Positions 44,119 through 51,670 of a stretch of 64,000 nucleotides of DNA are shown one piece after another. The stretch spans positions 496,001 to 560,000 of the forward strand of contig NZ_CADIKC010000001.1 of the NCBI RefSeq assembly GCF_902859805.1. The letters run 5' to 3'. The translations under genes and the position numbers were made by a program. This stretch comes from Paraburkholderia sediminicola. GTDB taxonomy: Bacteria > Pseudomonadota > Gammaproteobacteria > Burkholderiales > Burkholderiaceae. The notes under the pieces were generated by a model. That model searched no databases. It was not told the DNA's origin and saw nothing but the letters and a program-made list of their open reading frames with translations. The stretch's first letter is position 1. Each line of letters begins with the position of its first letter.

Positions 44119-44463
44119 TCACTCATCCCAGAGCACCACACGGCGGGCGGCTTGCCGCGCTCGCGGAGCCACGTTCGTGCTACCGCGCTCGCCGCGTCCA
44201 CTGGAGCAGGCGCGGCAAACCTGCTGGATCCAGCGGCCGAAATCTGGCGCGCCGGCGTCGCGCCACCCCGCCGCGTCAGCGTGCCACCTCATCATGACGG
44301 GATTGGGTACGCCGAGGAGCCGTTCCTGCGGCATGCAGGGCGCTTCACGGTCCGCCACCCAGACGTCGTTTCCGCCCGGCCTGATCCCGTAGGCGGCCAC
44401 GCCGTAACCGCTTACGCCACCGACCAGCACGACTTTCAGTTGCAGATCCAGAGGGTGCTTCAT
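44119..44463 (-). CDS. Hypothetical protein
   Basis: 114 residues from the ATG at 44463 (start MKHPLDLQLKVVLVGGVSGY); an ATG three codons earlier is also possible. The N-terminal half looks protein-like (hydrophobic, Gly-rich, then WVADREAPCMPQERLLGVPNPVMMRW). The C-terminal third is Arg/Ala-rich and less convincing. Third codon positions are GC-rich as in neighbours. I recognise no family; it could be a genuine small cytosolic protein or a decaying gene. Confidence 0.5.
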   Translation of the reverse strand: MKHPLDLQLKVVLVGGVSGYGVAAYGIRPGGNDVWVADREAPCMPQERLLGVPNPVMMRWHADAAGWRDAGAPDFGRWIQQVCRACSSGRGERGSTNVAPRARQAARRVVLWDE

Positions 44464-44516
44464 GCGCCTCATATCCGTTCTTGTCTCTGGCGTCCGATCA
44501 GCACAGCCGGCAACGC

Positions 44517-44879
44517 CTATGGCCGTTGCGGCGTGATCGACTTGCCCCAGTTCGCACCGAAGCGGTTGCGCTCGGCCGACAGGTTGAACGTGCCGACCCG
44601 GTTGGAAGGCCCGTTTGCCAGCGCCTGTGCCGCGCTCTGCGAAGCAGCAACGTCCGCAGGCACGGTGGGCGCCAACTGCCGGCTCAGGCAGTCGTACGAG
44701 AGGGCCCGCTCTCCGTCGATCTCAACGTCGACACACACGCGCTTCGAGGCCTGCCCGGCTGACGGCGAAGCCGGCGGCGTCTGCGCGAATGTCAACCCCG
44801 CGGGCAACAGACAGGCCGCCACAACCATCACAACGCTCGCCCGCATTCGTTTGCGCATATCAGTCGCCTCGCCGATCAT
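44517..44879 (-). CDS. Small secreted protein of unknown function
   Basis: 120 residues. A signal peptide (hydrophobic SVVMVVAACLLPAGLTF) is followed by a Pro/Ala-rich linker and a segment with two cysteines (RVCVDVEIDGERALSYDC) that could form a disulfide. Its ATG overlaps the stop of the upstream gene by 4 bp (ATGA), so 44879 is the likely start even though an ATG seven codons later also exists. No family recognised. Confidence 0.68.
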   Translation of the reverse strand: MIGEATDMRKRMRASVVMVVAACLLPAGLTFAQTPPASPSAGQASKRVCVDVEIDGERALSYDCLSRQLAPTVPADVAASQSAAQALANGPSNRVGTFNLSAERNRFGANWGKSITPQRP

Positions 44880-45679
44880 TCGGACTCTCCGGCATCCCTT
44901 TCGCCGCGCCTGTCCCGCTCACGCTCATAGCCGCCGATAAACCGGTTGAACGCCCTGATCTGCGTCTGCCGCAAGCGAGGCGCGGGGCAATCCGCGAGTC
45001 GTTCGATACGCTCCACCGGCTCCCAGAACAGAATATCCGCAGCCGTCGGAAACGGCGTGTGCAGCGGCTCCCGATACGTTACCCGGAAAAGCCCCGCCGG
45101 CACGCGCCGTTCATCGCGCCACAGATCGCCGACATCGCGAACACTGCCGTCGAAACACAAGCGAATGCGGGCTCGCTCGTCGCGGTCGTTGACGCTGATG
45201 AAGCCCGCCAACGCAAGAAGTACATAGGGCACGTCGCGTTCATCGAATGCCGGATAGCGCCACAGGTCCACAACGTCGGCGTATTCGATCAGGCGGGCGA
45301 AGCGTTCCAGCGTCAAGGGCGGCGCCGCGTGCCGCGCGATCCGGAAGTGACGCTGCCAATGCTGCAGAAACCGTTCGCGATGGAGCGGCCCGGCGGCCCC
45401 TCCCGCCAAGCCGTTCGCGTTCGTATCGAGACTCGCGCCCACCGTCAAACCAGCCGGCTCGTAGCTCGACGTAGTGAGCGGACATCGCGCATCGTCGGCG
45501 CTGTCCAGATGCCGGTAGTAGCGATAGCCGCCGCGTCGCCGATGCGTGAACACCAGCTCGGCAAGACACAACGGGCAGCGCGGATTAGCCGACACAGCCC
45601 CATCCCCCGCCTGGGTCCGCGCGTAAGCGCCGTAAGCTTCGACGTAGCGCTCATCGAGCGGATGCCAGCCTTTGTCCAC
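44876..45679 (-). CDS. Protein with a CxxC...C zinc-ribbon-like N-terminus
   Basis: 267 residues, GTG start at 45679. Near the N-terminus the pattern CPLCLAELVFTHRR...YRHLDSADDARCP resembles the CoiA-like zinc-binding region (Cys-x2-Cys with a later His and Cys). The rest, rich in Arg/Asp and aromatic residues, matches nothing I know. It is the first gene of a two-gene unit with the secreted protein at 44517 (4-bp overlap) and lies downstream of the PPIase gene, which may be co-transcribed. CoiA kinship is a weak suggestion. Confidence 0.62.
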   Translation of the reverse strand: MDKGWHPLDERYVEAYGAYARTQAGDGAVSANPRCPLCLAELVFTHRRRGGYRYYRHLDSADDARCPLTTSSYEPAGLTVGASLDTNANGLAGGAAGPLHRERFLQHWQRHFRIARHAAPPLTLERFARLIEYADVVDLWRYPAFDERDVPYVLLALAGFISVNDRDERARIRLCFDGSVRDVGDLWRDERRVPAGLFRVTYREPLHTPFPTAADILFWEPVERIERLADCPAPRLRQTQIRAFNRFIGGYERERDRRGERDAGESE

Positions 45680-45704
45680 GTTCCCCGTCCTGTGGCGGCC
45701 GCGC

Positions 45705-46595
45705 TTATTGCGCCGCGCTGAGCGCTTTCTTCAACGCGTCTTCATTGATCGCGACCGTGCCCGGGCCGACCTGCTTCGCGAGATACGCCTGCACGTTCTG
45801 CTGGGTACGCTGCCGGCGCAGCATCGCGCGCAGTTGATCCTTCACGTCAGCAAGCGGGCGCACACCGGCTGCGCGAACGTCGACGAGCTTCATCACATGA
45901 AAGCCGGCCGCTGTCTGGATCGGCGCGGAGATGTCGCCTGGCTTCATGGAATCGGCCGCCTTGCGAATTTCCGGCAAGAGCACACCTTCCGGCACAAAGC
46001 CCATGTCTCCGCCCTGGCTCGCACTGGGTTTGTCCTGCGAATTCGCGGCTGCAAGCGCGGCGAAATCCGCGCCGCCGGCATGGGCCTGGCGCGCCAGATC
46101 GTCGGCCTGCTTGCGTGATTTTGCACGAGTCGCGGCATCGGCGTCAGGCGGAACAGCAATGTAGATCTGCGCAAAATGAAGCGCGCGCGGTGTGGAGAAC
46201 GCAGTGCGGTTCTGATCGTAGGCGGCCTGAACTTCGGCATCCGAAGGGTAATTCGCGGGCGGCGCCGCGACCGAAGCCAGATAGCTGCGCATCAGCGTGT
46301 CACGCTCGGCCTGTTCGACCATCTGTTTGACTTCCGGCTGCTGATCCCAGCCCTTGGCCTTGACTTCAGCAACCACCACCGACTGCGCGAGCCGCGCACG
46401 CACCAGCTGATCCAGACTCGCCGGATCGGCGGCGAGCCGCTCGCGGGTCTCCGCATCGAGCGATTTGAGCAAGGTGGTCATCTGCGTCTGCGTGACCGAT
46501 GCCTGACCGGCGCTCGCGATGACCGCGCTCTGCGCGGACGCAAGCAAAGGCGCGCTGAGCGCACACGCGCCCGCGAGCATCATCAAACGTTTCAT
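45705..46595 (-). CDS. Periplasmic parvulin-type peptidyl-prolyl cis-trans isomerase
   Basis: 296 residues with a signal peptide ending LLASAQS and a SurA-like N-terminal helical region. The PpiC-type rotamase domain is at about 133-245 (LHFAQIYIAVPP, SQGGDMGFVPEGVLLPEI, GFHVMKLVDV). It would assist folding or chaperoning of exported proteins. It is the last gene of the TPS-ExbBD-TonB cassette; Bordetella Par27 shows that such isomerases can handle two-partner-secretion cargo (established for FHA). Confidence 0.92.
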   Translation of the reverse strand: MKRLMMLAGACALSAPLLASAQSAVIASAGQASVTQTQMTTLLKSLDAETRERLAADPASLDQLVRARLAQSVVVAEVKAKGWDQQPEVKQMVEQAERDTLMRSYLASVAAPPANYPSDAEVQAAYDQNRTAFSTPRALHFAQIYIAVPPDADAATRAKSRKQADDLARQAHAGGADFAALAAANSQDKPSASQGGDMGFVPEGVLLPEIRKAADSMKPGDISAPIQTAAGFHVMKLVDVRAAGVRPLADVKDQLRAMLRRQRTQQNVQAYLAKQVGPGTVAINEDALKKALSAAQ

Positions 46596-46598
46596 CTG

Positions 46599-47144
46599 CT
46601 ACTCCTGCGAATTGTGCAAATCGGGGCGGCGCGCGGCCAGCGGGGCTGTGCCCTGCGCGGGTTGTCCGAGTTGCCTGAATTGTCCGTCACGTACTTCGCC
46701 CACGGTGCTGTCCGATAGATGAAGACGCACAACCAGCGGCTGCCGCATTCCACGCGGCGGCACTCCGGCACTTTGGGCGAGCAGCAAGGTGCGCAGATCG
46801 TCATCGGCCTGCTGGTCACCGAGCGGTGCGAACGCCACCCGTACGATGTGCCCGCTTGCGTCGAGCCACACCTTGACGCTCAACATGGGCGGCGCACTGC
46901 CGGCCTCGCTATCGGACGCCGCGCGCAGTTCCAGGAACGCATGGAAGCGCTGGGCCTCGGCGCTCGCCCCTTCGAGCGCGGTCTGGAACTGCTGCCCCAC
47001 GCCTTGCGCGTAGGCAACCCACGCTTGCGGCGCCTGCGCGGCCGGTACCGGTTGCGACTGCGCCTGTGCACCGGCGCCTAACAGCGCGAACAATGCCGCG
47101 CCGAGCGCGCGCAGTCCGCGGTGCTTGCGGGGTTCGCGCGTCAC
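46599..47144 (-). CDS. TonB C-terminal-like secreted protein
   Basis: 181 residues with a signal peptide ending GAQAQ. The region around LSVKVWLDASGHIVRVAFAP and DDLRTLLL has the TonB C-terminal (TonB_2) pattern of alternating beta strands but lacks the Pro-rich linker of a full TonB. It overlaps the YbjN-like gene stop by 4 bp and lies 3 bp upstream of the PPIase start. It is the second TonB-like protein of the cassette; it may act as an outer-membrane-directed adaptor (inference). Confidence 0.72.
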   Translation of the reverse strand: MTREPRKHRGLRALGAALFALLGAGAQAQSQPVPAAQAPQAWVAYAQGVGQQFQTALEGASAEAQRFHAFLELRAASDSEAGSAPPMLSVKVWLDASGHIVRVAFAPLGDQQADDDLRTLLLAQSAGVPPRGMRQPLVVRLHLSDSTVGEVRDGQFRQLGQPAQGTAPLAARRPDLHNSQE

Positions 47145-47767
47145 TGCAGCGTCGCCTTGCCGTCGGCCGAACTGCTCGCCGAACGCGCACTCCCGGCCTC
47201 ACCGGCCACGTCACGCTCGCCGGACTCAGTCGCGGCGGGCTTGCGTGCCGCCTCTTCGGCTGCGGCCATAGCCGGCCGGTTGCGCAGATGCAGGAGAAAC
47301 TCCTGGACGAGCCGGTCCCACAGTTCGATCGTCGACAGCAGATGACGCATGCTCACGCCGCCCGCGACCACCACGTCCATTTCGAGGAGCAGGAATTGCC
47401 CGTGCGCCGCGAGACGCGCAAAGCGCTTGGTGCGGTTCCAGCTGGCGACCAGATCCACCGGCAAGTCGCCTTGCACCTGCATCGCGCAACTCAGCGTGTA
47501 GTCGAGGTACACCGGCGTGCCATCAGCCGTTTGAACGACACCCGGCTGCACACCGTTGCCGAAGCGCACGACGAAGCCCACGCCCTGGCTCGCGCTCATC
47601 AGTTGCACGACGCCGTTCTGCTCGGCTGAGGTCACGCGATAGCCCGCCGACTTAAGCACGTCCGCGAGTTGCTCGACGCCGATCGAATCGATCAGGTTCT
47701 CCGTGTTCAGATGGGCCGCGCTTTGATTGGCCTTCGCATCGCTGCTGTTGTCTAGAGTGCTCATCAT
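47141..47767 (-). CDS. YbjN-domain-containing protein
   Basis: 208 residues. The core (DVLKSAGYRVTS, FVVRFGNG, LDYTLSCAMQVQGDL, VASWNRTKRFARLA) is typical of YbjN/CesT-like folds, a fold shared with T3SS chaperones. The C-terminal quarter is Ala/Glu/Ser-rich and disordered. No signal peptide. By fold analogy it could be a cytoplasmic chaperone or sensor for the envelope machinery encoded upstream (inference). Confidence 0.8.
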   Translation of the reverse strand: MMSTLDNSSDAKANQSAAHLNTENLIDSIGVEQLADVLKSAGYRVTSAEQNGVVQLMSASQGVGFVVRFGNGVQPGVVQTADGTPVYLDYTLSCAMQVQGDLPVDLVASWNRTKRFARLAAHGQFLLLEMDVVVAGGVSMRHLLSTIELWDRLVQEFLLHLRNRPAMAAAEEAARKPAATESGERDVAGEAGSARSASSSADGKATLQ

Positions 47768-47804
47768 GTATTCCGTGTCGGTTGTTCAGGAGCTTTGATG
47801 GGGA

Positions 47805-48527
47805 TTACTTCGCCGCGGCGGAAGCAGCCGCTGCCGCAGGATCGGACGAAGCAGCGGCCGGCGCGGCTGCGGGATTAAAACGGCCGGCATGCAGCGCGTC
47901 GCCATAACGTTGCGCGATTTCGTCGTATTTCACGCGTGCGCTCTGGGCGAACGGCTCGCGCGAGCTGAAGAGCGTGCCGAAACCAACATGCTCATACGCG
48001 CTCAGAATTTCATGACCGACCTGATCCAGCTGCGCGTTTTGCGCTTCGCAACGCTGCAGTTGCGTCTCACGGGCCTTGAGTTCCGTCTGCGCCTGTGTCC
48101 GGTCGGCGTCGTGCGAGCGCGAGGTGGCAAGCAGATTCTGATACGCGGTACGCAAGGTCTGGAGTTGCTGCGTGTCCTGCGCGTGACTGGCCTTTTCACT
48201 CGACAGTGCCCGCTCGGCCGCCACTTCGGCGCCCGATTTGCCCTTCGCGGCCGCGAGGTCGGCCTGCGCCTGCTTCAGATCGGCAAGGGCCTTGTCGCGT
48301 TGTTGCTCGGCGGCAGTCTTGTCGGCTTGCAACTGCGCCTGCGTATCCTGCAACTGCCGCAGATCCTGCGTGGTCGAGCGCAACTGGGTGCGCAACTTGT
48401 CTTCGATACTTTGCGCACACGCTGCGCCCGGCGCACTCAGCAACACACACAGAAGCGCCGATATGGCGACGAGCGGTTCACGCAATCCAGACAGCCGCGG
48501 TACGCTCAGGGGATTAGGCATTTTCAT
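47805..48527 (-). CDS. Secreted coiled-coil protein
   Basis: 240 residues: signal peptide (LLCVLLSAPGAACA), a long coiled coil (about 40-150; EDKLRTQLRSTTQDLRQLQD, then repeated Gln/Lys/Ala heptads), a short globular segment (VGHEILSAYEHVGFGTLFSS) and an Ala/Pro tail. No membrane anchor follows. It is adjacent to the porin gene in the cassette and could span part of the periplasm (inference). Confidence 0.78.
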   Translation of the reverse strand: MKMPNPLSVPRLSGLREPLVAISALLCVLLSAPGAACAQSIEDKLRTQLRSTTQDLRQLQDTQAQLQADKTAAEQQRDKALADLKQAQADLAAAKGKSGAEVAAERALSSEKASHAQDTQQLQTLRTAYQNLLATSRSHDADRTQAQTELKARETQLQRCEAQNAQLDQVGHEILSAYEHVGFGTLFSSREPFAQSARVKYDEIAQRYGDALHAGRFNPAAAPAAASSDPAAAAASAAAK

Positions 48528-48535
48528 GAGCAGCC

Positions 48536-50362
48536 TCAGAAGCGCGCGTTGATTTCAAGCTGCAACACGTCGATCGACACCGGCGGTCCGTACACTTCAC
48601 GCGCGCTCAGATAACGCGCCGACAACCACGTATCGCGCGCCACCGCATAGGCGGCCGAGAGGATGTAGCCCTTCGCGTTCGTGCCGCCCAGGTGGAAGTC
48701 CGGATCGGTGAAGGCGTCGAGCGTTGCGTCGGGTTGCAGATACTTGTAGGCGATCGAGAAGTTCCATTCGCCCTTGTTCTTCGGATCAGGCTCGCCGACA
48801 GTCGCCTTCGCGAGGAAGCCGTTCGGACCGCTTCTGAAATCCGATTGCGACACCGTCGTCGAGTTCGAGTTGTAGTTGTTCACCGGTAGCGTCGCCGCGC
48901 TGAAGGCCTTGTTCTCGTTGTAGGCCAGGTTGCGCACGTATTCGCCATCCAGACGCAGCTTCATGCGGTTCGCCACCACGGTGTCCCACTGCGCTTTCAC
49001 GTCGAACAGACGGTAGTTGAAAGCGAGGCCGAACACCTGCGGATCAGGCGTCAAACCCGGCGCGAGATTCGGGTTCTGCGCGATATTGCGCAGCGCGACC
49101 AGCGTATTGCCGCCCTGGACGAAGGCCGGCGCTTCGTTGTCCGTGCTGCAGCTCGTCTGGCCCAGATACAGCGCGCACGGCGAAGACAATGTGCCGCGCA
49201 GGTTCTGGTAGTCGTAGTAAGCAAGCGCGCCCTTCACGCGGTTCTGCGAATTGATCTTCCATTCGGCGCCCACCTGCGCGCCGAACATCCATTTCGTATC
49301 GGTGCCCGACTTGTCGAGACTGTTCGACGGGAAGCTCTCGCTCGTGTACTGAATCGGGAACACGCCAAGCGTGCCGAACAGCGTCACGTCCTGGTTGGCC
49401 GGCAGCGCACGCCGGAAGCTGGCAGCAAGCCCGTCCAGTTCCAGATCGTTCGAGAACAGCAGGTCGGATGTGAAAAAAGGATTGTCGAAGCGGCCTGCGG
49501 TGACGTTGAGCCAGGCCGTCGGCTGATAGTTGATGTAGACCTTGTTCAGCCAGATGTTTTTCTTCGCGAAGCCGCCGCCCGCCGTCGAGGTGGTCGACAC
49601 CGGCCCGTTGTCGTTACCGCTCGCGAGCTGGATGCCCGCGGTGAACTGATCCGACAGCAACGCCGTCACGCCGAGACGCGCGCGGTAGCGTTCGAGGTTG
49701 TTGCGGTTCTGCGTGGTGTTCAGTGAAGGCGGCAGCGCGGTATTCGTATTCGGGTTGATGTCATACCCGCCGTTCTGGTTGATCGCCGCGAAGTTGGTCT
49801 GCCCTGTCGCGTTGTTCGGCGAGTAGAAGTGATACTCGTCACGCACCCGCACGTCGCCGTCGATCTTGATTCGCGAAACCCAGTCCGGGAATGTGTTGGG
49901 CTGCGCCCAGTTCTCCGACTTAGCCTGCGCGATGACCTCCTGCTTGACCTGGTCGCGAATCTGGTCACGCACCACTTGCGGCACGTAGGGCACGGCGACA
50001 TCGCCCGGCTGGGTCGGCGCGTTCACCACCGCCATGCCGCCGCGCGCGCCCGTCGGGTTCGCTGCATTCGCGGCTTTCGCCTGCGCCGCTTCGCTCTGCG
50101 CCTGGTTGATCAGCTCGTTCGCGTTGGCCTGCGTGAGTACACCCCGCTTCACCAGCAGGTTGATCAGGTTGATCACCGTGCTCTCGGTCGGCGCGGCTTT
50201 CGCCGTCGCGGCCTGCGTTTCGAGCGACTGCGCGTCGGCCCCCGCGCTGATGCCAAGGCCGAGGCCCAATGACGCCAGCACCGCCAAACTGATGCGCGAG
50301 CGCCGCAACGTGCCGTTGCTCGCGCGCTGACCGCGGCCACTGCGTGCCGTCTGAATAGACAT
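48536..50362 (-). CDS. Putative porin (porin_5-like)
   Basis: 608 residues from the ATG at 50362, preceded by a GGAGAA Shine-Dalgarno. A signal peptide and an N-terminal helical segment (INLINLLVKRGVLTQANANELI) precede a beta-barrel domain beginning about 170 (IKIDGDVRVRDEYHF) and ending in an aromatic C-terminus (LQLEINARF). This family of 'putative porins' often sits with TonB/ExbBD genes. It is 145 bp downstream of tonB, with two hairpins between. Confidence 0.88.
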   Translation of the reverse strand: MSIQTARSGRGQRASNGTLRRSRISLAVLASLGLGLGISAGADAQSLETQAATAKAAPTESTVINLINLLVKRGVLTQANANELINQAQSEAAQAKAANAANPTGARGGMAVVNAPTQPGDVAVPYVPQVVRDQIRDQVKQEVIAQAKSENWAQPNTFPDWVSRIKIDGDVRVRDEYHFYSPNNATGQTNFAAINQNGGYDINPNTNTALPPSLNTTQNRNNLERYRARLGVTALLSDQFTAGIQLASGNDNGPVSTTSTAGGGFAKKNIWLNKVYINYQPTAWLNVTAGRFDNPFFTSDLLFSNDLELDGLAASFRRALPANQDVTLFGTLGVFPIQYTSESFPSNSLDKSGTDTKWMFGAQVGAEWKINSQNRVKGALAYYDYQNLRGTLSSPCALYLGQTSCSTDNEAPAFVQGGNTLVALRNIAQNPNLAPGLTPDPQVFGLAFNYRLFDVKAQWDTVVANRMKLRLDGEYVRNLAYNENKAFSAATLPVNNYNSNSTTVSQSDFRSGPNGFLAKATVGEPDPKNKGEWNFSIAYKYLQPDATLDAFTDPDFHLGGTNAKGYILSAAYAVARDTWLSARYLSAREVYGPPVSIDVLQLEINARF

Positions 50363-50460
50363 TCCCGTTCTCCACATAACGTGCGTTTTTTGCAGCACAG
50401 TCCGCCCCACCCCCGTGGGCGAACCGGCTTTGCGATCTCGTGTCAGGTGTTACGTTCGTT

Positions 50461-50479
50461 GCCCGGCTCCTTGCCGGGC
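50461..50479. other. GC-rich hairpin between tonB and the porin gene
   Basis: Arms GCCCGGC and GCCGGGC (50461-50467 and 50473-50479) with a 5-base loop form a stable stem. No T run follows on either strand. It may be an RNA processing or pausing element separating tonB and porin expression. Confidence 0.4.
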
Positions 50480-50506
50480 TTCGCATTCATTCCAACCCGG
50501 TGGCGT

Positions 50507-51214
50507 TCAGCCCGGCGAGCGGCCGTGCAGCTTGATCAGCGCCGGATAAGCGGAGCGCGGCGGCGGTGCCTGGTCCGCCTTAAACGCTTCAACCGCGCCC
50601 ACCACGGCGTCGTCGAGCTTGCTGTCACCGGACGACTGCACGATCACCGCCTTGGTGATGCGTCCGTCCCGGTCCATCCAGATGTTCAGATTCACGTTGA
50701 AGCGCGATCCACCGCCCGACGCCTGCACCTGCTTGTCCCGCTCCACCGCGCTTTGCAGCAGGTAGCCGATGTACTGCCGGTAAGTGCTATTGCCGAAGCT
50801 GCCGCCTCCGCCGCTGCCCACCATGCCGCTGCCGTCGCCAGCGCCGATGCCGAAGTTGTCGGTGCCGGCCTGGGCCGGTGCGTCCATAGTCATCTGCTTC
50901 GGCTGGTTGTCCGAAGGCTTGGGCGCTTCCGTTGGCTTCGGCACTTCGGTGGGTTTCTCCACCGGCGTCTTGACGTCTTCCTGCACCTTCTCTGGCGGCG
51001 GTTTCTCTTTGGGTGGCGGTGGCGGAGGCGGCGGCAACGGAATCACCGTCGTCACCTGCGGCGCCTGCGCCCGCTTGACGCCCGCCGTATCGCTAGCGAA
51101 GTGCCAGATGAGCGCCACCAGTCCCACCGCGATCAGCACCAGCAACACAGGCTTGACGAAGCGCCCCGGTCCGTTTCCGGAGCCGCCCGGCCCGTTGGTA
51201 TAGGTTGTTTCCAT
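50507..51214 (-). CDS. tonB: TonB-family energy transducer
   Basis: 235 residues: a short cytoplasmic N-terminus, one transmembrane helix (about 21-38), a Pro/Lys/Glu-rich periplasmic linker (PLPPPPPPPPKEKPPPEK onward) and a C-terminal TonB_C domain (IGYLLQSAVERDKQVQ to ALIKLHGRSPG). With ExbB/ExbD it transmits proton motive force to an outer-membrane partner. It starts 9 bp after exbD. Which outer-membrane protein it energises is unclear; the neighbouring FhaC-like transporter and porin do not show an obvious TonB box. Confidence 0.9.
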   Translation of the reverse strand: METTYTNGPGGSGNGPGRFVKPVLLVLIAVGLVALIWHFASDTAGVKRAQAPQVTTVIPLPPPPPPPPKEKPPPEKVQEDVKTPVEKPTEVPKPTEAPKPSDNQPKQMTMDAPAQAGTDNFGIGAGDGSGMVGSGGGGSFGNSTYRQYIGYLLQSAVERDKQVQASGGGSRFNVNLNIWMDRDGRITKAVIVQSSGDSKLDDAVVGAVEAFKADQAPPPRSAYPALIKLHGRSPG

Positions 51215-51223
51215 GGCCGGTCT

Positions 51224-51634
51224 CTATCCGCCCTGGTGGGCTTTGCCGGTCACCAGCCCCACCTGCGAAAGATCGAGACGGCGCAGCAGATCGAGTACGT
51301 CCATCACCTTCTGGTAAGCGACCGTCGAGTCGCCCTTGAGGACGATCGGGAACTCCGGCGTCAGCGCCTTCTGCGTGCGCAAGCGGTCTTCCAGTTCGCT
51401 CATCGACACCGGATACGCATCCAGATAGATCTGCCCCGAGTCCGCCACCGTGATGGCCTTGGTCTTCGGCTTCGCGAGACTTGCCGCGGAACTCGCTTTC
51501 GGCAAGTCCACCTTGATGCCTTGTACGGACGCGGTGGTCATGATGATGAAAATGATCAGCAGCACGTACGCGAGATCGAGCATCGGCGTGATGTTGATGT
51601 CGTCGTAGGGCTTGTCGTCGTCCTGAACCTGCAT
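51224..51634 (-). CDS. exbD: ExbD/TolR biopolymer transport protein
   Basis: 136 residues with one N-terminal transmembrane helix containing the key protonatable Asp in INITPMLDLAYVLLIIFII, and a periplasmic domain ending GLVTGKAHQGG. It is the stator/peptidoglycan-contact subunit of the proton-driven motor. It follows the ExbB-fusion gene by about 36 bp. Confidence 0.93.
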   Translation of the reverse strand: MQVQDDDKPYDDINITPMLDLAYVLLIIFIIMTTASVQGIKVDLPKASSAASLAKPKTKAITVADSGQIYLDAYPVSMSELEDRLRTQKALTPEFPIVLKGDSTVAYQKVMDVLDLLRRLDLSQVGLVTGKAHQGG

Positions 51635-51670
51635 GGCGCGTTTCTCCTGGGTTGCGGGTTACGCTGCGGG

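Noticed and set aside
50461-50479. Hairpin as the terminator of the exb-ton operon
   Set aside because: No T run follows on the minus strand, so an intrinsic terminator is not supported.
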